A DNA stretch of 64,000 bases from G965220305 sp965220305. GTDB taxonomy: Bacteria > Chloroflexota > Dehalococcoidia > Lucifugimonadales > UBA3495. Positions 47,892-58,908 of the stretch are shown piece by piece. The DNA is taken from NCBI GenBank assembly GCA_965220305.1, contig OZ244817.1:3038001-3102000 (forward strand), given 5' to 3'. A program made the translations under genes and the position numbers. The number at the start of each line of letters is the position of its first letter. The first letter of the stretch is position 1. A model generated the notes under the pieces. The model searched no databases. It was not told the DNA's origin and saw nothing but the letters and a program-made list of their open reading frames with translations.

Positions 47892-49208
47892 CTATTCCCC
47901 GAACCTGCCCAGTAATCGGTAGATCGCCTCAGCGCCAAAGTCCAAAGCTGCCACGGGTATCCTCTCGTTGGCCCCGTGGACGGTCTCGGAGAAATTGAAA
48001 TCCGGCGGCAGGGGCATGGGCAGGAACCCGTAGGTCTGGATGCCCAGCCTGGAAAAGAGCCGTCCGTCGGTGGACGCAGACAGCAGCATGGGCACCGGAG
48101 TACCCTCGGCGTCGGCTTCCTTCAGAATGGAAGCCAGAGTGGGGAAGAGGCCCATGTCCGGTGTGCCCGGACCCGGGTCGTGCTGGATTACTTCCAACTC
48201 CACATCCTCGCCAACTATTCGGCGGACTTCGGCCAGCATGGTCTCGGGACCGGCCCCGGGCAGCAGACGCCCATCCATTTCCACCGTAATTTCGCTGGGA
48301 ACCACGTTGATTTTCTCGCCTCCCCGCACGATGGTCGGGTTAACAGTGTTGTGGAAGAGGGGCTCCAGGTTTCTGCCCCTGGCCCCCAACAGGGACAGAA
48401 TTGGCCTGGTCAGCCGCCGGTTGAGCAGTTGGCCCATTACCAGGCTGGCAGGGAAGGGCAGGTTGGCGCTGATGGCTTGAATCATCAACCGGGTGGCCGG
48501 TTTAATGTGTACCGGCAGCGGGCGCCGGTCCAGCCGCCGCAACATCTGGGATAGCCGGTACACGGCGCCGCCCCGGGCGGGCAGGGAACCGTGGCCCCCC
48601 GGTCCCCGGAGGGTAGCCCGCAGGCGGCAGACCTGCTTTTCCGCAACCATGACGGGGTAGAACCGCCGCCGCCCGATGTTGAAACTGAAACCGCCGAATT
48701 CCCCGATGGCGTAGCGCACGCCAGCGAAGAGGTTGGGATGTTGCTCCACCAAGTACCTGGCCCCGAAATGGCCGCCCGCTTCTTCGTCGGATACCAGGGT
48801 CAAGACCACATCTCCCGGCAGGGGCAGTTTTTGCGACTTGGCCCGCAGCAGGGCCGCCAGCATCATGGCTATGCCGCCCTTCATGTCCAGGGCGCCCCGG
48901 CCCCACAGGTAGCCATCTACCAGTTTGCCCTCAAAGGGTGGGTGCTGCCAGTCCTGCCGGGCGGTGGTCACCACGTCAACGTGCCCGTACAGGAGCAGAG
49001 GGGCGGCGTTGCCCTGGCCTTCCAGCCGGGTGATGAGATTGGGACGTTCAGGAGATTTACCCAGGATTAACGTCTGGAAGCCGGCCCCGTTCAGCAACTG
49101 GTCAATGTAGTTGATGCACGCGGCTTCGTCGCCCGGCGGGTTGGTGGTGTCGAAGCGGAGGAGGTCTTGCAGCAGGCTGGTGAGGTCGCCTTCCGGCAGC
49201 GCCTTCAT
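47892..49208 (-). CDS. M20-family metallopeptidase/deacylase (ArgE/DapE type)
   Basis: 438 residues. Zinc-dependent amidohydrolase of the ArgE/DapE/ACY1/CPG2 group. Motifs: 'PLLLYGHVDVV' with metal His near 74, 'LWGRGALDMKGGIAMML' with the bridging Asp near 107, the catalytic 'SDEEAGGHFGARYLV' Glu-Glu near 140, a dimerisation lid domain, and a C-terminal 'ERIPVAALDFGAEAIYRLLGR', where the usual final metal His is in 'TVHGANERI'. Substrates range from acyl-amino acids to peptides, so no precise reaction is assigned. The ATG at 49208 follows a ggggtggat-like stretch. It lies on the same strand downstream of the PAC2 gene. Confidence 0.93.
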   Translation of the reverse strand: MKALPEGDLTSLLQDLLRFDTTNPPGDEAACINYIDQLLNGAGFQTLILGKSPERPNLITRLEGQGNAAPLLLYGHVDVVTTARQDWQHPPFEGKLVDGYLWGRGALDMKGGIAMMLAALLRAKSQKLPLPGDVVLTLVSDEEAGGHFGARYLVEQHPNLFAGVRYAIGEFGGFSFNIGRRRFYPVMVAEKQVCRLRATLRGPGGHGSLPARGGAVYRLSQMLRRLDRRPLPVHIKPATRLMIQAISANLPFPASLVMGQLLNRRLTRPILSLLGARGRNLEPLFHNTVNPTIVRGGEKINVVPSEITVEMDGRLLPGAGPETMLAEVRRIVGEDVELEVIQHDPGPGTPDMGLFPTLASILKEADAEGTPVPMLLSASTDGRLFSRLGIQTYGFLPMPLPPDFNFSETVHGANERIPVAALDFGAEAIYRLLGRFGE

Positions 49209-49307
49209 GGGGTGGATACCGTCCCGGAAAGCTGGTCCTGCAAATAGACGGGCCCGGGGATTGGCCGCCGGTGTGCGGGGCCAGTCCCGGGCTCCGGCAT
49301 TGGCTTT

Positions 49308-50192
49308 CTATTTGGGAGTGTCAAACCCCTGGTCCAGGTCTTTAAGGAACTCCTCGATGTTGGGGGACAGAGGAGTCGCGGGTGGTTCCTCTCCCTTGTT
49401 TTCCTGGTCGTACCGCTCTTCCAGCCGCTTCAACAACGAAGCTACTTCCGGGTTGTCCACCGTGTCCTGAAGTTTGGCGTACTGCTCTTGACCTCTTCCC
49501 GAGTCGATCAGGCGCTCGGGCAATTGGTAGAGGGAGCAGAGGATTTGCATCATGCGCGCCGTTCCCGTGAAGTCCTCGTCCACCTGCAGGTACTGGGGCA
49601 GGTGGACCACATAGGCCCGGGTATCCATGCCCAGCTTGGCCGCTTCCTGGGCAACCAGATAGGTGATGGTGGTGGGCCCTTCATAGTCGCTGGGGCGGGT
49701 CTTGAGGCGGCGGTTCTCCTCTTCCACGTCGGATCCCTCGCCGATTCCGGTCACTAACAGGGGTCGAGTATGGGGTACCATGTCATACATGGCCCCCACC
49801 AGGGAGTAACGTTTGACCCCGAAGTGCTTCAGCAATTCCAGCAGGGAGTCGGTGTAGTCTTCCCCGTACAGGTGGGGTTCCAGCAGGTGGACCGTTAGGA
49901 GGTCGGACCCTTCCTCCCGGCTAGCGTAGCGAATTATTGTATTGGGTATGGACACTTCCCGCCGGCCCTCGCTGAAATAGGAGCGGGGGCGGTAGCGGGT
50001 AAAGTCATAGAAGAGGCCGGGTTGAGCCAGGCGGCCCAGCTCCTGGGACTTCAGGTGGCGTTCCACCCGGTTCAGACTCAGCGTACCCACGCTGCCCACG
50101 TCGATCCAGGGACGCAGGACCGCCACCACGTGGGGGTCCTTCAGTTCCGGTATAGGTTCACTTATTTCAAACTCGCCTACTCTCATAGCCAC
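49308..50192 (-). CDS. PAC2-family protein
   Basis: 294 residues. PAC2 domain (proteasome-assembly-chaperone type): 'HVVAVLRPWIDVGSVGTLSLNRVERHLKSQELGRL', 'PNTIIRYASREEGSDLLTVHLLEPHLYGEDYTDSLLELLKHFGVKRYSLVGAMYDMVPHTRP' and 'YLVAQEAAKLGMDTRAYVVHLPQYLQVDEDFTGTARMMQ'. Bacterial PAC2 proteins occur in actinobacteria and Chloroflexota; their role is uncertain, and in genomes with no proteasome they may act in other complexes. It lies 100 bases upstream of the M20 peptidase gene, so a link to protein or peptide turnover is plausible. Confidence 0.85.
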   Translation of the reverse strand: MAMRVGEFEISEPIPELKDPHVVAVLRPWIDVGSVGTLSLNRVERHLKSQELGRLAQPGLFYDFTRYRPRSYFSEGRREVSIPNTIIRYASREEGSDLLTVHLLEPHLYGEDYTDSLLELLKHFGVKRYSLVGAMYDMVPHTRPLLVTGIGEGSDVEEENRRLKTRPSDYEGPTTITYLVAQEAAKLGMDTRAYVVHLPQYLQVDEDFTGTARMMQILCSLYQLPERLIDSGRGQEQYAKLQDTVDNPEVASLLKRLEERYDQENKGEEPPATPLSPNIEEFLKDLDQGFDTPK

Positions 50193-50298
50193 AGTTTGAC
50201 AGCCCCATTTTGCATTTGCAAGTCCCGGTAACTCGGCCCTGGGCCTTTCACTGTTCGCTGTTTAGTGGCACACGCCCTTTCCACTTCTTCCATCGGCT

Positions 50299-50336
50299 GG
50301 ACAGTAGGGGCTTAGGGCCCTGAGCCCCTACTGTCC
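50299..50336 (-). terminator. 14-bp perfect stem-loop
   Basis: ggacagtaggggct (50299-50312) pairs with agcccctactgtcc (50323-50336), loop 10. It lies between the amidohydrolase stop and the PAC2 start on the minus strand. No T-run; probable terminator or processing site. Confidence 0.55.
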
Positions 50337-50412
50337 ATGCTACGTTGTTCGACCGGCCCGCCGGGGACAGGTCCTGGGGATTCAAGGACAACGCCAGCCC
50401 ACAGCTAGGGGT

Positions 50413-51593
50413 TTAGCATTCACCCATGCGGGTCAGGCGGCCTTCCCGCCAGGCAACCGCCCCTTCGCGGATGGTCATGTAGGTGTCCAAGCGCACCTTG
50501 CCCTCGGCGTTGTGGCCGGCCATGTCGTGCCAGACGAAGCGGCCCTCCCGCAGGTCGAAGACGGCGGCGTCGGCCTCCATGCCCACTGCCAGGGAACCGA
50601 TGGAGTCCGCAGGCCCAGGACCTGGGCGGGACGGCTGGTGGCGGCGGCTACCGCCGCTTCCAAGGGCATTCCCAGGGCGTGAAACTTGCTTACCAGGTCG
50701 TTCATCAGGTAGACGGTGCGGCCCGGCGGAGGCACGTGTATGTCCGTGCTGATGGTGTCCGGGGGTAGCCCTTGTTCCAGCGCCGCCTTGACCACCGCCA
50801 CGTCGCAATGGACTCCGGCGTGGCCCACGTCCATGATTACGCCCCGGTCGGCGGCGGCGCGGACCTCCGGGCGTAGTTTGCCGTTGCGGTCCAGGATGGA
50901 CTCCGGGTTACCGTTGAAGGCGTGGGTGGAAATGTCTCCGGGCCCCATAAATTCCAGGACCTGGGGCAGGGGAATGGGAGTGCCGCTGACGTGGACCATC
51001 AGCTTGCCGCCCGACTGGTCGGTGGCCTGCCGGGCCAGCTTCATGGCGGTGGGGGCATTCCAATAGGCCACGGCGTCCACGTGCATCCGCACTTTGACGC
51101 CGAAGAAGAACCCGGCGTTTCTCTTGATGGCGTCGGCGGTCTGGTCAACGTCGATGATGCGCATGTCGTGGAGGCCGCCGCCCAGCACCCGGTTGGCCGC
51201 CAGGCCGATGGCGCTGATGTGCATGAATGCCAGAAGCCTGGTCCGGTGGGCCGGGAACACGTAGTCCTTCATGGCTCCGTAGTTCAGGAAGCCGGAGCTG
51301 CCTGCGTCCACGCCGGTGGTGGTGCCGGAGGAAAGACAGGCTTGGTCGGCGTGGACCGCGCTGCCGCTGCCCCCGTGGTAGAAGTGACCGTGCAGGTCGA
51401 TCAAACCCGGGGTAATCAGCTTGCCCGTCACATCGAGCACGTTGTCCGCACCCGTTGGGTCGATGCGCTCGGCCACCGCCGCCACCTTCCCGCCCTGGAA
51501 CGCCACGTCCCGCCGGTCGTGAATTCCCTGGGCCGGGTCCAGCAGTGTGCCCCCCTTGAGCAGCAGGTCGTAGGCCGGTGATGCGCTAGTCAT
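50413..51593 (-). pseudogene. amidohydrolase/deacetylase family metallohydrolase, frameshifted
   Basis: ATG 51593 opens 'YDLLLKGGTLLDPAQGIHDRRDVAFQGGKVAAVAERIDPTGA', the standard amidohydrolase start. Metal ligands: 'LIDLHGHFYHGG' (HxH), a carboxylated Lys in 'FFFGVKVRMHVD', His in 'GKLMVHVSGTP', 'DISTHAFNG' and Asp of 'ISTDIHVPPPG'. The frame breaks near 50608-50612: 'RPAQVLGL' continues in the other frame as 'ADSIGSLAVGMEADAAVFDLREGRFVWHDMAGHNAEGKVRLDTYMTIREGAVAWREGRL', ending at 50413. One missing G restores a full protein of about 393 residues. It is therefore either a recent pseudogene or an assembly deletion. Cytoplasmic; substrate unknown. Confidence 0.88.
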
Positions 51594-51729
51594 ATCTCCC
51601 CCTCAGAAGCGTTGGAGGCTGAGCCTCGATTGGTTGTGCCGATGGCAGCGCGGGTCATTCCGGTGAGCCGGGAGGAACAGTCCCGCTGGTAGAAGCGCTT
51701 GGGACTCTCGGCGACCGGGCTGGCTAGGG

Positions 51730-52191
51730 CTATTCCTCATCCAGGTAGTCGTCCTCCTCCACGTCGGCATACTCCATCCGGCGCAGCCGAGGATAGACCA
51801 GTTCCTTGGGGCGTCGCATGTCCTGTTCCGAAATCTCGATGGTGTCGGCCACCGGTCTGGCCTCCCACTTTTCCATTGCCTGGCGAATCAGCCGTTCCAC
51901 GATCTGGGGCGACCGCCCCTCCAGCCGTCCCAACTGGTAGGCCAGGGTCACGGCCAACTGTCCGCTGGCAATTTGGTCGAAGGCCTCGTCGTCCCGCAAG
52001 TTCTCCGGCATGCCTCCCGACTGGTCCAGGAAATCGTCCAGCACCTGGCCGATGATGTCCGAAAGTCCGCCCAGCTCGATTTCCGTCATGTACTCGGTCA
52101 ACTGGTCGGTAAGGTCTACTACGCCATCCTCGGGCAGCACCATGCCGGCAAGCTCTTCCGCCATTTCCCCATTTTCGCCATCTACAGGCAT
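51730..52191 (-). CDS. acidic conserved hypothetical protein
   Basis: 153 residues from ATG 52191 (gggagttggt upstream; a GTG six codons earlier lies on the ribosome site and is less likely). I do not recognise a family. Helical and acidic, with 'DGVVDLTDQLTEYMTEIELGGLSDIIGQVLDDFLDQ' and 'IASGQLAVTLAYQLGRLEGRSPQIVERLIRQAMEKWE', then a tail ending 'EYADVEEDDYLDEE'. No signal peptide or membrane segment. It is divergent from ybeY and isolated on its strand. Confidence 0.6.
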   Translation of the reverse strand: MPVDGENGEMAEELAGMVLPEDGVVDLTDQLTEYMTEIELGGLSDIIGQVLDDFLDQSGGMPENLRDDEAFDQIASGQLAVTLAYQLGRLEGRSPQIVERLIRQAMEKWEARPVADTIEISEQDMRRPKELVYPRLRRMEYADVEEDDYLDEE

Positions 52192-52575
52192 ACCAACTCC
52201 CCTCCGCACCGGGTCAAGCCCGAATAGCTGAGAAATTTACCACTGTAGGCAACTGCTATTTTATCATGGTCGGCCAGAACATTAGCGGTCATCCCGCCAG
52301 TGTCCGGGCCGGGCCTTTAGGGGGCCTTCACCGGGGTTTGGCCGGCGCACGCTAGGTTGCTTGCTATGGCCCCGTGAAATGTGCCGGGCCTTGGCACTGG
52401 GTTCCTTGATGCTGTTCATTTCTCCATGCTATGATGGAACCGCAGAGGCCCGTTTCTTCAACCATCTGCCGGTGGGCCAGCGGCAGCAAATTGGCGTACA
52501 GTGGGACAACGCTGCGGGAAGGAACTCGGGCCTAGTTCTATTTCTGAGAGCAGCTTCTGGCCGACGCGCAGAGGG
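52192..52575. other. divergent intergenic region before ybeY
   Basis: Contains a candidate promoter (52406-52435). I looked for the 4.5S SRP RNA here, since it often lies near dnaX, and found none. Nothing else was recognised. Confidence 0.5.
52406..52435 (+). promoter_or_regulatory. candidate promoter of the ybeY-dnaX-recR-recO operon
   Basis: TTGATG (52406-52411), 18 bases, TATGAT (52430-52435). Good match at both boxes. Confidence 0.5.
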
Positions 52576-53139
52576 GTGAGCAGCCTGACCGATTCCCCGG
52601 GTCCCAGTTCCCAAATAGACATCTCCGTTGACCAGCCCTTCCAGTCCCAGGTGGCCGAAGATTGGCTTAGAATGGTGATGGAGAATGCCCTGCGGGTAGC
52701 CGTGGGAGCCGGACAAGAGCGGTGCCAGGTGGGCCTGTTCCTGACCGACGATGCCACAATCCGGGAATTGAACGCCAACTACCGGGGGTTGGACGAAGTC
52801 ACCGACGTGCTTTCATTCTCCACAACCCACCCCGGACACTGGGAGGGAGATGAAGACGACCGGGACGCCCCCCGGTGTGGCGAGGATGCCCCGCTGCAAT
52901 CCTTTGCCCTGCCCCCGGACGAACTCTTCCCCCTGGGAGAGGTGGTGGTATCCTATCCCCAGGCCAGCCGCCAGGCGGAGCAGTCCAACCTTCTGGCAAG
53001 CCATGAACTGGCTCTGCTAATTGTCCACGGCGTGCTGCACTTGGTGGGCTATGACCACCTGGAGCCGGAAGAGCAGGCCGCCATGCAGGCCAGGGAACAG
53101 TTGGCCCTGGAAGAAATTTTCCCCAGGGGGCTGAATTGA
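52576..53139 (+). CDS. ybeY: endoribonuclease YbeY
   Basis: About 187 residues, single-strand-specific metalloendoribonuclease for rRNA maturation and ribosome quality control. The zinc motif is 'LIVHGVLHLVGYDHLEPEEQ' (HGxLHLxGYDH), and 'LFLTDDATIRELNANYRGLDEVTDVLSFSTT' is the family core. A family-specific insert (residues about 95-120, 'PGHWEGDEDDRDAPRCGEDAP') is longer than usual. The start is uncertain: GTG 52576 abuts a gaggg site; upstream alternatives lack homology. First gene of a DNA-repair operon, with one base before dnaX. Confidence 0.9.
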   Translation: MSSLTDSPGPSSQIDISVDQPFQSQVAEDWLRMVMENALRVAVGAGQERCQVGLFLTDDATIRELNANYRGLDEVTDVLSFSTTHPGHWEGDEDDRDAPRCGEDAPLQSFALPPDELFPLGEVVVSYPQASRQAEQSNLLASHELALLIVHGVLHLVGYDHLEPEEQAAMQAREQLALEEIFPRGLN

Positions 53140-53140
53140 G

Positions 53141-54820
53141 ATGACCTCGCAGGTCTATTACCGCAAGTGGCGCCCCAGCAGCTTCAGTGACCTGGTTGGG
53201 CAGGAGCACGTAACTACCACCCTGCGCCAGTCCATCAAGCAGGGTCGAGTTTCCCATTCCTACCTGTTCTGCGGCCCCCGGGGCACGGGTAAGACCACCA
53301 CTGCCCGGGTGCTGGCCAAAGCGGTCAACTGCCTGGACCCCCAGGAGGGAGACCCCTGCAATAATTGCGGCCCTTGCCGGTCGGCCAACGAAGGGCGCTT
53401 CATGGACATCATCGAGCTGGACGCCGCCAGCAACCGGGGCATCGACGAGGTCCGGGACATTCGCGACAAGGTCAACTTCGCCCCGGTGGAAGGCAGCCGG
53501 AAGGTGTACATAATCGACGAAGCCCACATGCTCACCGACCAGGCTTCCAACGCCTTCCTGAAGACCCTGGAGGAACCGCCGGGTCACGTCATTTTCATTC
53601 TCTGCACCACCGAGGCCCACAAAATCCTGCCCACCATCATCTCCCGTTGCCAGCGGTTCGACTTTCGCCGCCTGCCCGCGGACCTGATTAACCAACGCCT
53701 CCTGGAAATTATCCAGAGCGAGGGCGTGACCGTTGACCCCGATGCCCTGCGCCTGGTGGCCCGCTATGCCGCCGGCAGCCTGCGCGACGCCGAAAACCTG
53801 TTGGAGCAATTGGTGGTTTCCTACGGTGATGGCATTACCCAGCGCCAGGTGGAGGAACTGCTGGGGCTGGGCCACGGGGAACGCTGGTTGGACCTGGTGA
53901 AGTACCTGCTGATGGGCAACACCTCGGCTTGCCTCAGCGGCATCAACGAGGCCGCCTGGGACGGGACCGACCTGCGTCAGCTTCACCGCCAGGTTTTGGA
54001 GCTGCTGCGGGCCGCCATGCTCATCGAGTGGGGCGCCGACCAGTCGGTGGACCTGCCCGACCATGTAACTGCCCAGTTGAAAGAGCTGTCGGGCAAGCTA
54101 CCCTCCTGGCGCGTCGTCAAAGCGGTCAGGTTCTGGGGCGAAGTGAACATGCGCTACGACGCCCCGTCCACCCTGCCCCTGGAACTGGCCGTGGTGGAAA
54201 TCTGCAACGACCAGGTGGCGCCGCCCGCTTCGTCGGAGCCGCCGCCCGCCGCTCCAAGGGCCGGAAGTGAGACACCCTCGGACTACTCCCCCGGTCCAAG
54301 AGCAAACATCTCCCCGTCCCCCGCCGCCCCACAAGGGCGCGCACCAGCCCCGGCCCGGTCCCGCACCGCGCCGGCAGCCCGGCCCGAAGCCACGGCCGCC
54401 CCTTCGGGGGCAATGGCGTCCGCCGGGGCCAATGGCGGCGGCGACCTGCGGGAACGCTGGACCGCCACCGTTAAAGCGTTGGACCGATGCAAGGGCAATA
54501 AGTACAACCTAGGGGCCTTGCTTCGGGACTGCAAGCCGGACTCGGTTTCCCTGGAAGGCGATACCCTGATCTTGCCCTTCACCAACCGGACCAACCTGGA
54601 ACGTATGCAGGAGGAACTGGCGGAACCCAATGGGCAGCGCATGATGGCTGAGACAGTGGTCCAGTTCTTCGGGCCATCGTGCGAATACAGGCTCACCCTG
54701 GCCGGGGAAAACGGCAGCGGCGGCGCCAGCAACGCCCGGACCATTCAGAACAGTCCCCTGGTGCGCACCGCCCTGGGAATGGGAGCGAGAATCCTGGAGG
54801 AGTATTCAGATGAACCGTAA
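53141..54820 (+). CDS. dnaX: DNA polymerase III subunit gamma/tau
   Basis: 559 residues. Clamp-loader ATPase: Walker A 'GPRGTGKTTTAR' with K51, a zinc module C64-C73-C76-C79 ('CLDPQEGDPCNNCGPC'), Walker B 'KVYIIDEAHML', and the sensor-1 'IISRCQRFDFRRL'. A Pro/Ala-rich linker (about 365-435) precedes a short C-terminal tau-like domain ('RERWTATVKALDRCKGNKYNLGALLRDC'). No programmed frameshift site giving gamma was recognised. Follows ybeY by 1 base; its end overlaps ybaB by 11 bases. Confidence 0.97.
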   Translation: MTSQVYYRKWRPSSFSDLVGQEHVTTTLRQSIKQGRVSHSYLFCGPRGTGKTTTARVLAKAVNCLDPQEGDPCNNCGPCRSANEGRFMDIIELDAASNRGIDEVRDIRDKVNFAPVEGSRKVYIIDEAHMLTDQASNAFLKTLEEPPGHVIFILCTTEAHKILPTIISRCQRFDFRRLPADLINQRLLEIIQSEGVTVDPDALRLVARYAAGSLRDAENLLEQLVVSYGDGITQRQVEELLGLGHGERWLDLVKYLLMGNTSACLSGINEAAWDGTDLRQLHRQVLELLRAAMLIEWGADQSVDLPDHVTAQLKELSGKLPSWRVVKAVRFWGEVNMRYDAPSTLPLELAVVEICNDQVAPPASSEPPPAAPRAGSETPSDYSPGPRANISPSPAAPQGRAPAPARSRTAPAARPEATAAPSGAMASAGANGGGDLRERWTATVKALDRCKGNKYNLGALLRDCKPDSVSLEGDTLILPFTNRTNLERMQEELAEPNGQRMMAETVVQFFGPSCEYRLTLAGENGSGGASNARTIQNSPLVRTALGMGARILEEYSDEP

Positions 54821-55121
54821 CATGATGCGACAGGCCCAGCGGCAAGCCCAGCGGATTCAACAGCAGCTTCAAAAGGTCCAAGAGGAGTTGGAAACCCTGA
54901 CCGTGCAGGGCACCGCCGGGGGCGGCGTTATCACTGTGGTGATGTCGGGCAAGCAGGTGGTGGAATCGGTGACCATTGAGCCGGAGGCCGCCGAAGACCT
55001 GGAACTCTTGCAGGACCTGGTAGCGGCGGCGGTGAACGATGCCTTCAATAAGGTCCAGGAACTTACCGCCCAGAAAATGGGCCCCATTACCGGCGGCCTG
55101 AATATTCCCGGCCTGGGCTGA
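54810..55121 (+). CDS. ybaB: YbaB/EbfC nucleoid-associated protein
   Basis: 103 residues. Dimeric DNA-binding protein: 'MNRNMMRQAQRQAQRIQQQLQKVQEELETLTVQGTAGGGVITVVMSGKQVVESVTIEPEA' and 'DLLQDLVAAAVNDAFNKVQELTAQKMGPITGG'. Overlaps the end of dnaX and precedes recR, the classic dnaX-ybaB-recR arrangement. Confidence 0.97.
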   Translation: MNRNMMRQAQRQAQRIQQQLQKVQEELETLTVQGTAGGGVITVVMSGKQVVESVTIEPEAAEDLELLQDLVAAAVNDAFNKVQELTAQKMGPITGGLNIPGLG

Positions 55122-55150
55122 TTGCTCCTGGCGGTGGCAGGAGGGGTGGC

Positions 55151-55765
55151 ATGACGTTAGAGCACATTCCCGCGGCGGCGCCGTCGTTGGCGCGTCTAAT
55201 CAATGAACTGAATAAGCTGCCGGGCATTGGCCCCAAGAGCGCCCAACGCCTGGCCTACCACATGATCCGTTTGTCCAGCGACGAGGCCCTGGCCCTGGCT
55301 GATGCTATCACCGCCGTCAAGCACAATATCGTATTCTGCGGGCAGTGCCAGAACTTGACCGATGCCAGCCCCTGCTCCATTTGCTCCAACGCCCACCGCA
55401 ACCGGGGGCAGATTTGCGTGGTGGAAGACCCCATGGACGTGCTGGCCCTGGAACGCACCCATTGTTACCTGGGGCTCTACCACGTGCTACACGGAGTCAT
55501 TTCCCCGCTGAACGGCGTTGGGCCGGAGCAGCTAAAGATTAGGGAGTTGTTTCCCCGCCTTTCCGGCGGCGAAGTCACCGAGTTGATTATCGCCACCAAC
55601 CCCACGTTGGAAGGCGAGAATACTGCCATGTACCTCACCCGCCGCCTGCAGGATACCGGCCTGAAGATAACCCACCTAGCCCGGGGACTGCCCATCGGGG
55701 GATCCCTGGAATACTCGGATGAATTGACCTTGAGCCGGGCCTTCCAGGGCCGGCAGGAAGCCTAG
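55151..55765 (+). CDS. recR: recombination protein RecR
   Basis: 204 residues. The HhH segment 'LARLINELNKLPGIGPKSAQRLAYHMI', the C4 zinc finger C63-C66-C75-C78 ('CGQCQNLTDASPCSIC'), and the TOPRIM domain with 'CVVEDPMDVLALE' and 'ELIIATNPTLEGENTAMYL'. RecR loads RecA at gaps with RecF/RecO. It is followed by recO two bases on. Confidence 0.98.
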   Translation: MTLEHIPAAAPSLARLINELNKLPGIGPKSAQRLAYHMIRLSSDEALALADAITAVKHNIVFCGQCQNLTDASPCSICSNAHRNRGQICVVEDPMDVLALERTHCYLGLYHVLHGVISPLNGVGPEQLKIRELFPRLSGGEVTELIIATNPTLEGENTAMYLTRRLQDTGLKITHLARGLPIGGSLEYSDELTLSRAFQGRQEA

Positions 55766-55767
55766 CC

Positions 55768-56550
55768 GTGGCCCCCCCGTTGGACGCCTCCCACGGTAGA
55801 CCCAGGACTTACCGGGACGAGGCCCTGGTCATCAAGAACATCCCCTTTGCCGAGGCTGACCTCCTGGTAACCCTCTACGCCAGGGACTCCGGCAAGGTTC
55901 GGGCCGTGGCCAAGGGGGCCCGAAGGTCAACCAGCAAGCTGGTGGGGCACCTGGAACCGCTGACCCTGTGCAGGTTGGCCCTGGCGCGGGGACGCAACCT
56001 GGACATCGTGACCCAGGCCCAGGTGTTACAGAGCTTCGCGCTCCTGAAGAGCGACCTCACCGCCGTCACCAAGGGCCTTTACGTGGCCGAACTGGTGGAC
56101 GGTTTCAGCTCCGAGGGCCACCCCAACTTTCCCCTCTATCTGCTGGCATTGGAAACCCTGGAGGGCATCAGCCGGGACCCCGAGTCCCCCCTGGTTCTGC
56201 CCTTCTTTCAACTGCACCTGCTGGCGGCCACCGGCTTTATGATTGAGCTCTACCATTGCGTGGAGTGCCGCCAACCGCTGCAACCGGACCAACACCGCTT
56301 TAGCCCCAACGGAGGCGGGGCCCTGTGCGCCAACTGCTCCCCCGGCGATGTTCAACTCCGGCCCCTGTCATTGCGTGTCTTGAAGGTGCTCCGGCTGCTG
56401 GACCGGCAGCCTCTGGCCGAATTGCCCCGGCTGGAGTTGGACCGAGCCCTGGCCCAGGAACTCAAGTCAATCCTCGACTCCGCCATCCAATTTTGGCTGG
56501 ACAAGGAAATTCGTTCCAATTCGTTTTTGGAACACCTACAAAGCTCTTGA
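55768..56550 (+). CDS. recO: DNA repair protein RecO
   Basis: 260 residues, GTG start. N-terminal OB domain 'DEALVIKNIPFAEADLLVTLYARDSGKVRAVAKGARRSTSKLVGHLEPLTLCRLALARGRNLDIVTQAQVL', then a helical domain and a C4 zinc motif in 'CVECRQPLQPDQ' and 'ALCANCSPG'. RecO anneals ssDNA and loads RecA with RecR. It is the last gene of the operon, followed by a hairpin at 56636-56658. Confidence 0.96.
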   Translation: MAPPLDASHGRPRTYRDEALVIKNIPFAEADLLVTLYARDSGKVRAVAKGARRSTSKLVGHLEPLTLCRLALARGRNLDIVTQAQVLQSFALLKSDLTAVTKGLYVAELVDGFSSEGHPNFPLYLLALETLEGISRDPESPLVLPFFQLHLLAATGFMIELYHCVECRQPLQPDQHRFSPNGGGALCANCSPGDVQLRPLSLRVLKVLRLLDRQPLAELPRLELDRALAQELKSILDSAIQFWLDKEIRSNSFLEHLQSS

Positions 56551-56902
56551 CCTGCTGAGGTATATTCTCAAGCAAATTTCACGAAATATGTTTAGGCCCG
56601 TCCAGGTCCGCCTCCTCTTCCCCGGCTGCATCCTCCCGGAGGCTTCCAGCGCCTCCGGATAGGACGTTACGCCCCCGGGAGGTGGTTCCCGGCCTTCAGT
56701 CCAGCTTTCAGATAGGGACGCGGACCACTCCGGCTTCCCGGGCCAAAGGTCCCGGGCTTGACTAGGGTGTTCACGGTCTGCGAACCTACAATGAACGGGT
56801 TAGAGTGTTGTTGGAAGTTATGACTATCCCTGCCCGTCAATTGGCCGGTTTCCTCGTGGAATGTTTGTCTGTAGCACACTGCAAGGAATTAGAGGCCGAC
56901 AA
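56551..56902. other. intergenic region before accC
   Basis: Holds a hairpin ccggaggc (56636-56643) / gcctccgg (56651-56658) likely ending the recO operon. No convincing promoter for accC was found. Confidence 0.45.
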
Positions 56903-58464
<1,562 letters not shown>

Positions 58465-58474
<10 letters not shown>

Positions 58475-58908
58475 CCACACTCCGGGTTAGGGTCGGGGAT
58501 CACTGGTACACGGTCGAGGTGGGCGACCTGGGTGGGCCCACCATCGAAGTCACCGTTGAGGGTGAGACTTTCCAGGTGGAAGTGGAGGGACTCGCGCCGC
58601 CGGCTCCCCCCCGCTCCCGGCGGGGTAGAGAATCAGCCGTACCGCCCGCCGCCCCTGCATCGCCGCCGGGTCAAGCCGCCGCCTCTCCGACCTCGGACAA
58701 CATCCTCCGTTCTCCCATGCCCGGGCGGGTGATGTCCATTCTGGTGCGCCCCGGAGACCGGGTGTCGGCGGGGGACGAAGTGTGCGTGGTGGAGGCGATG
58801 AAGATGGAGCAGAGCATCCGGGCCGACCGGGACGGCGTGGTCCGGGAAGTCCACGTGCAACCCCTGGATTCGGTCAACGCCAACGATCCGCTAATTGAGT
58901 TGGAATAG
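58465..58908 (+). CDS. accB: biotin carboxyl carrier protein
   Basis: 147 residues, GTG 58465 overlapping the accC stop by 10 bases, so translation is coupled. C-terminal biotinyl domain with the biotin-accepting Lys in 'VVEAMKMEQSIRADRDG', plus 'SPMPGRVMSILVRPGDRVSAGDEV'. The N-terminal half carries a Pro/Ala-rich linker after a domain with beta-strand pattern ('TTLRVRVGDHWYTVEVGDLGG'). Carries carboxy-biotin to the transferase, whose genes are not in the window, so the carboxylated acyl-CoA (acetyl or propionyl) is not settled. Confidence 0.93.

Noticed and set aside
52210..52575. 4.5S SRP RNA near dnaX
   Set aside because: The conserved apical tetraloop and asymmetric-loop sequences were not found here or near ffh.
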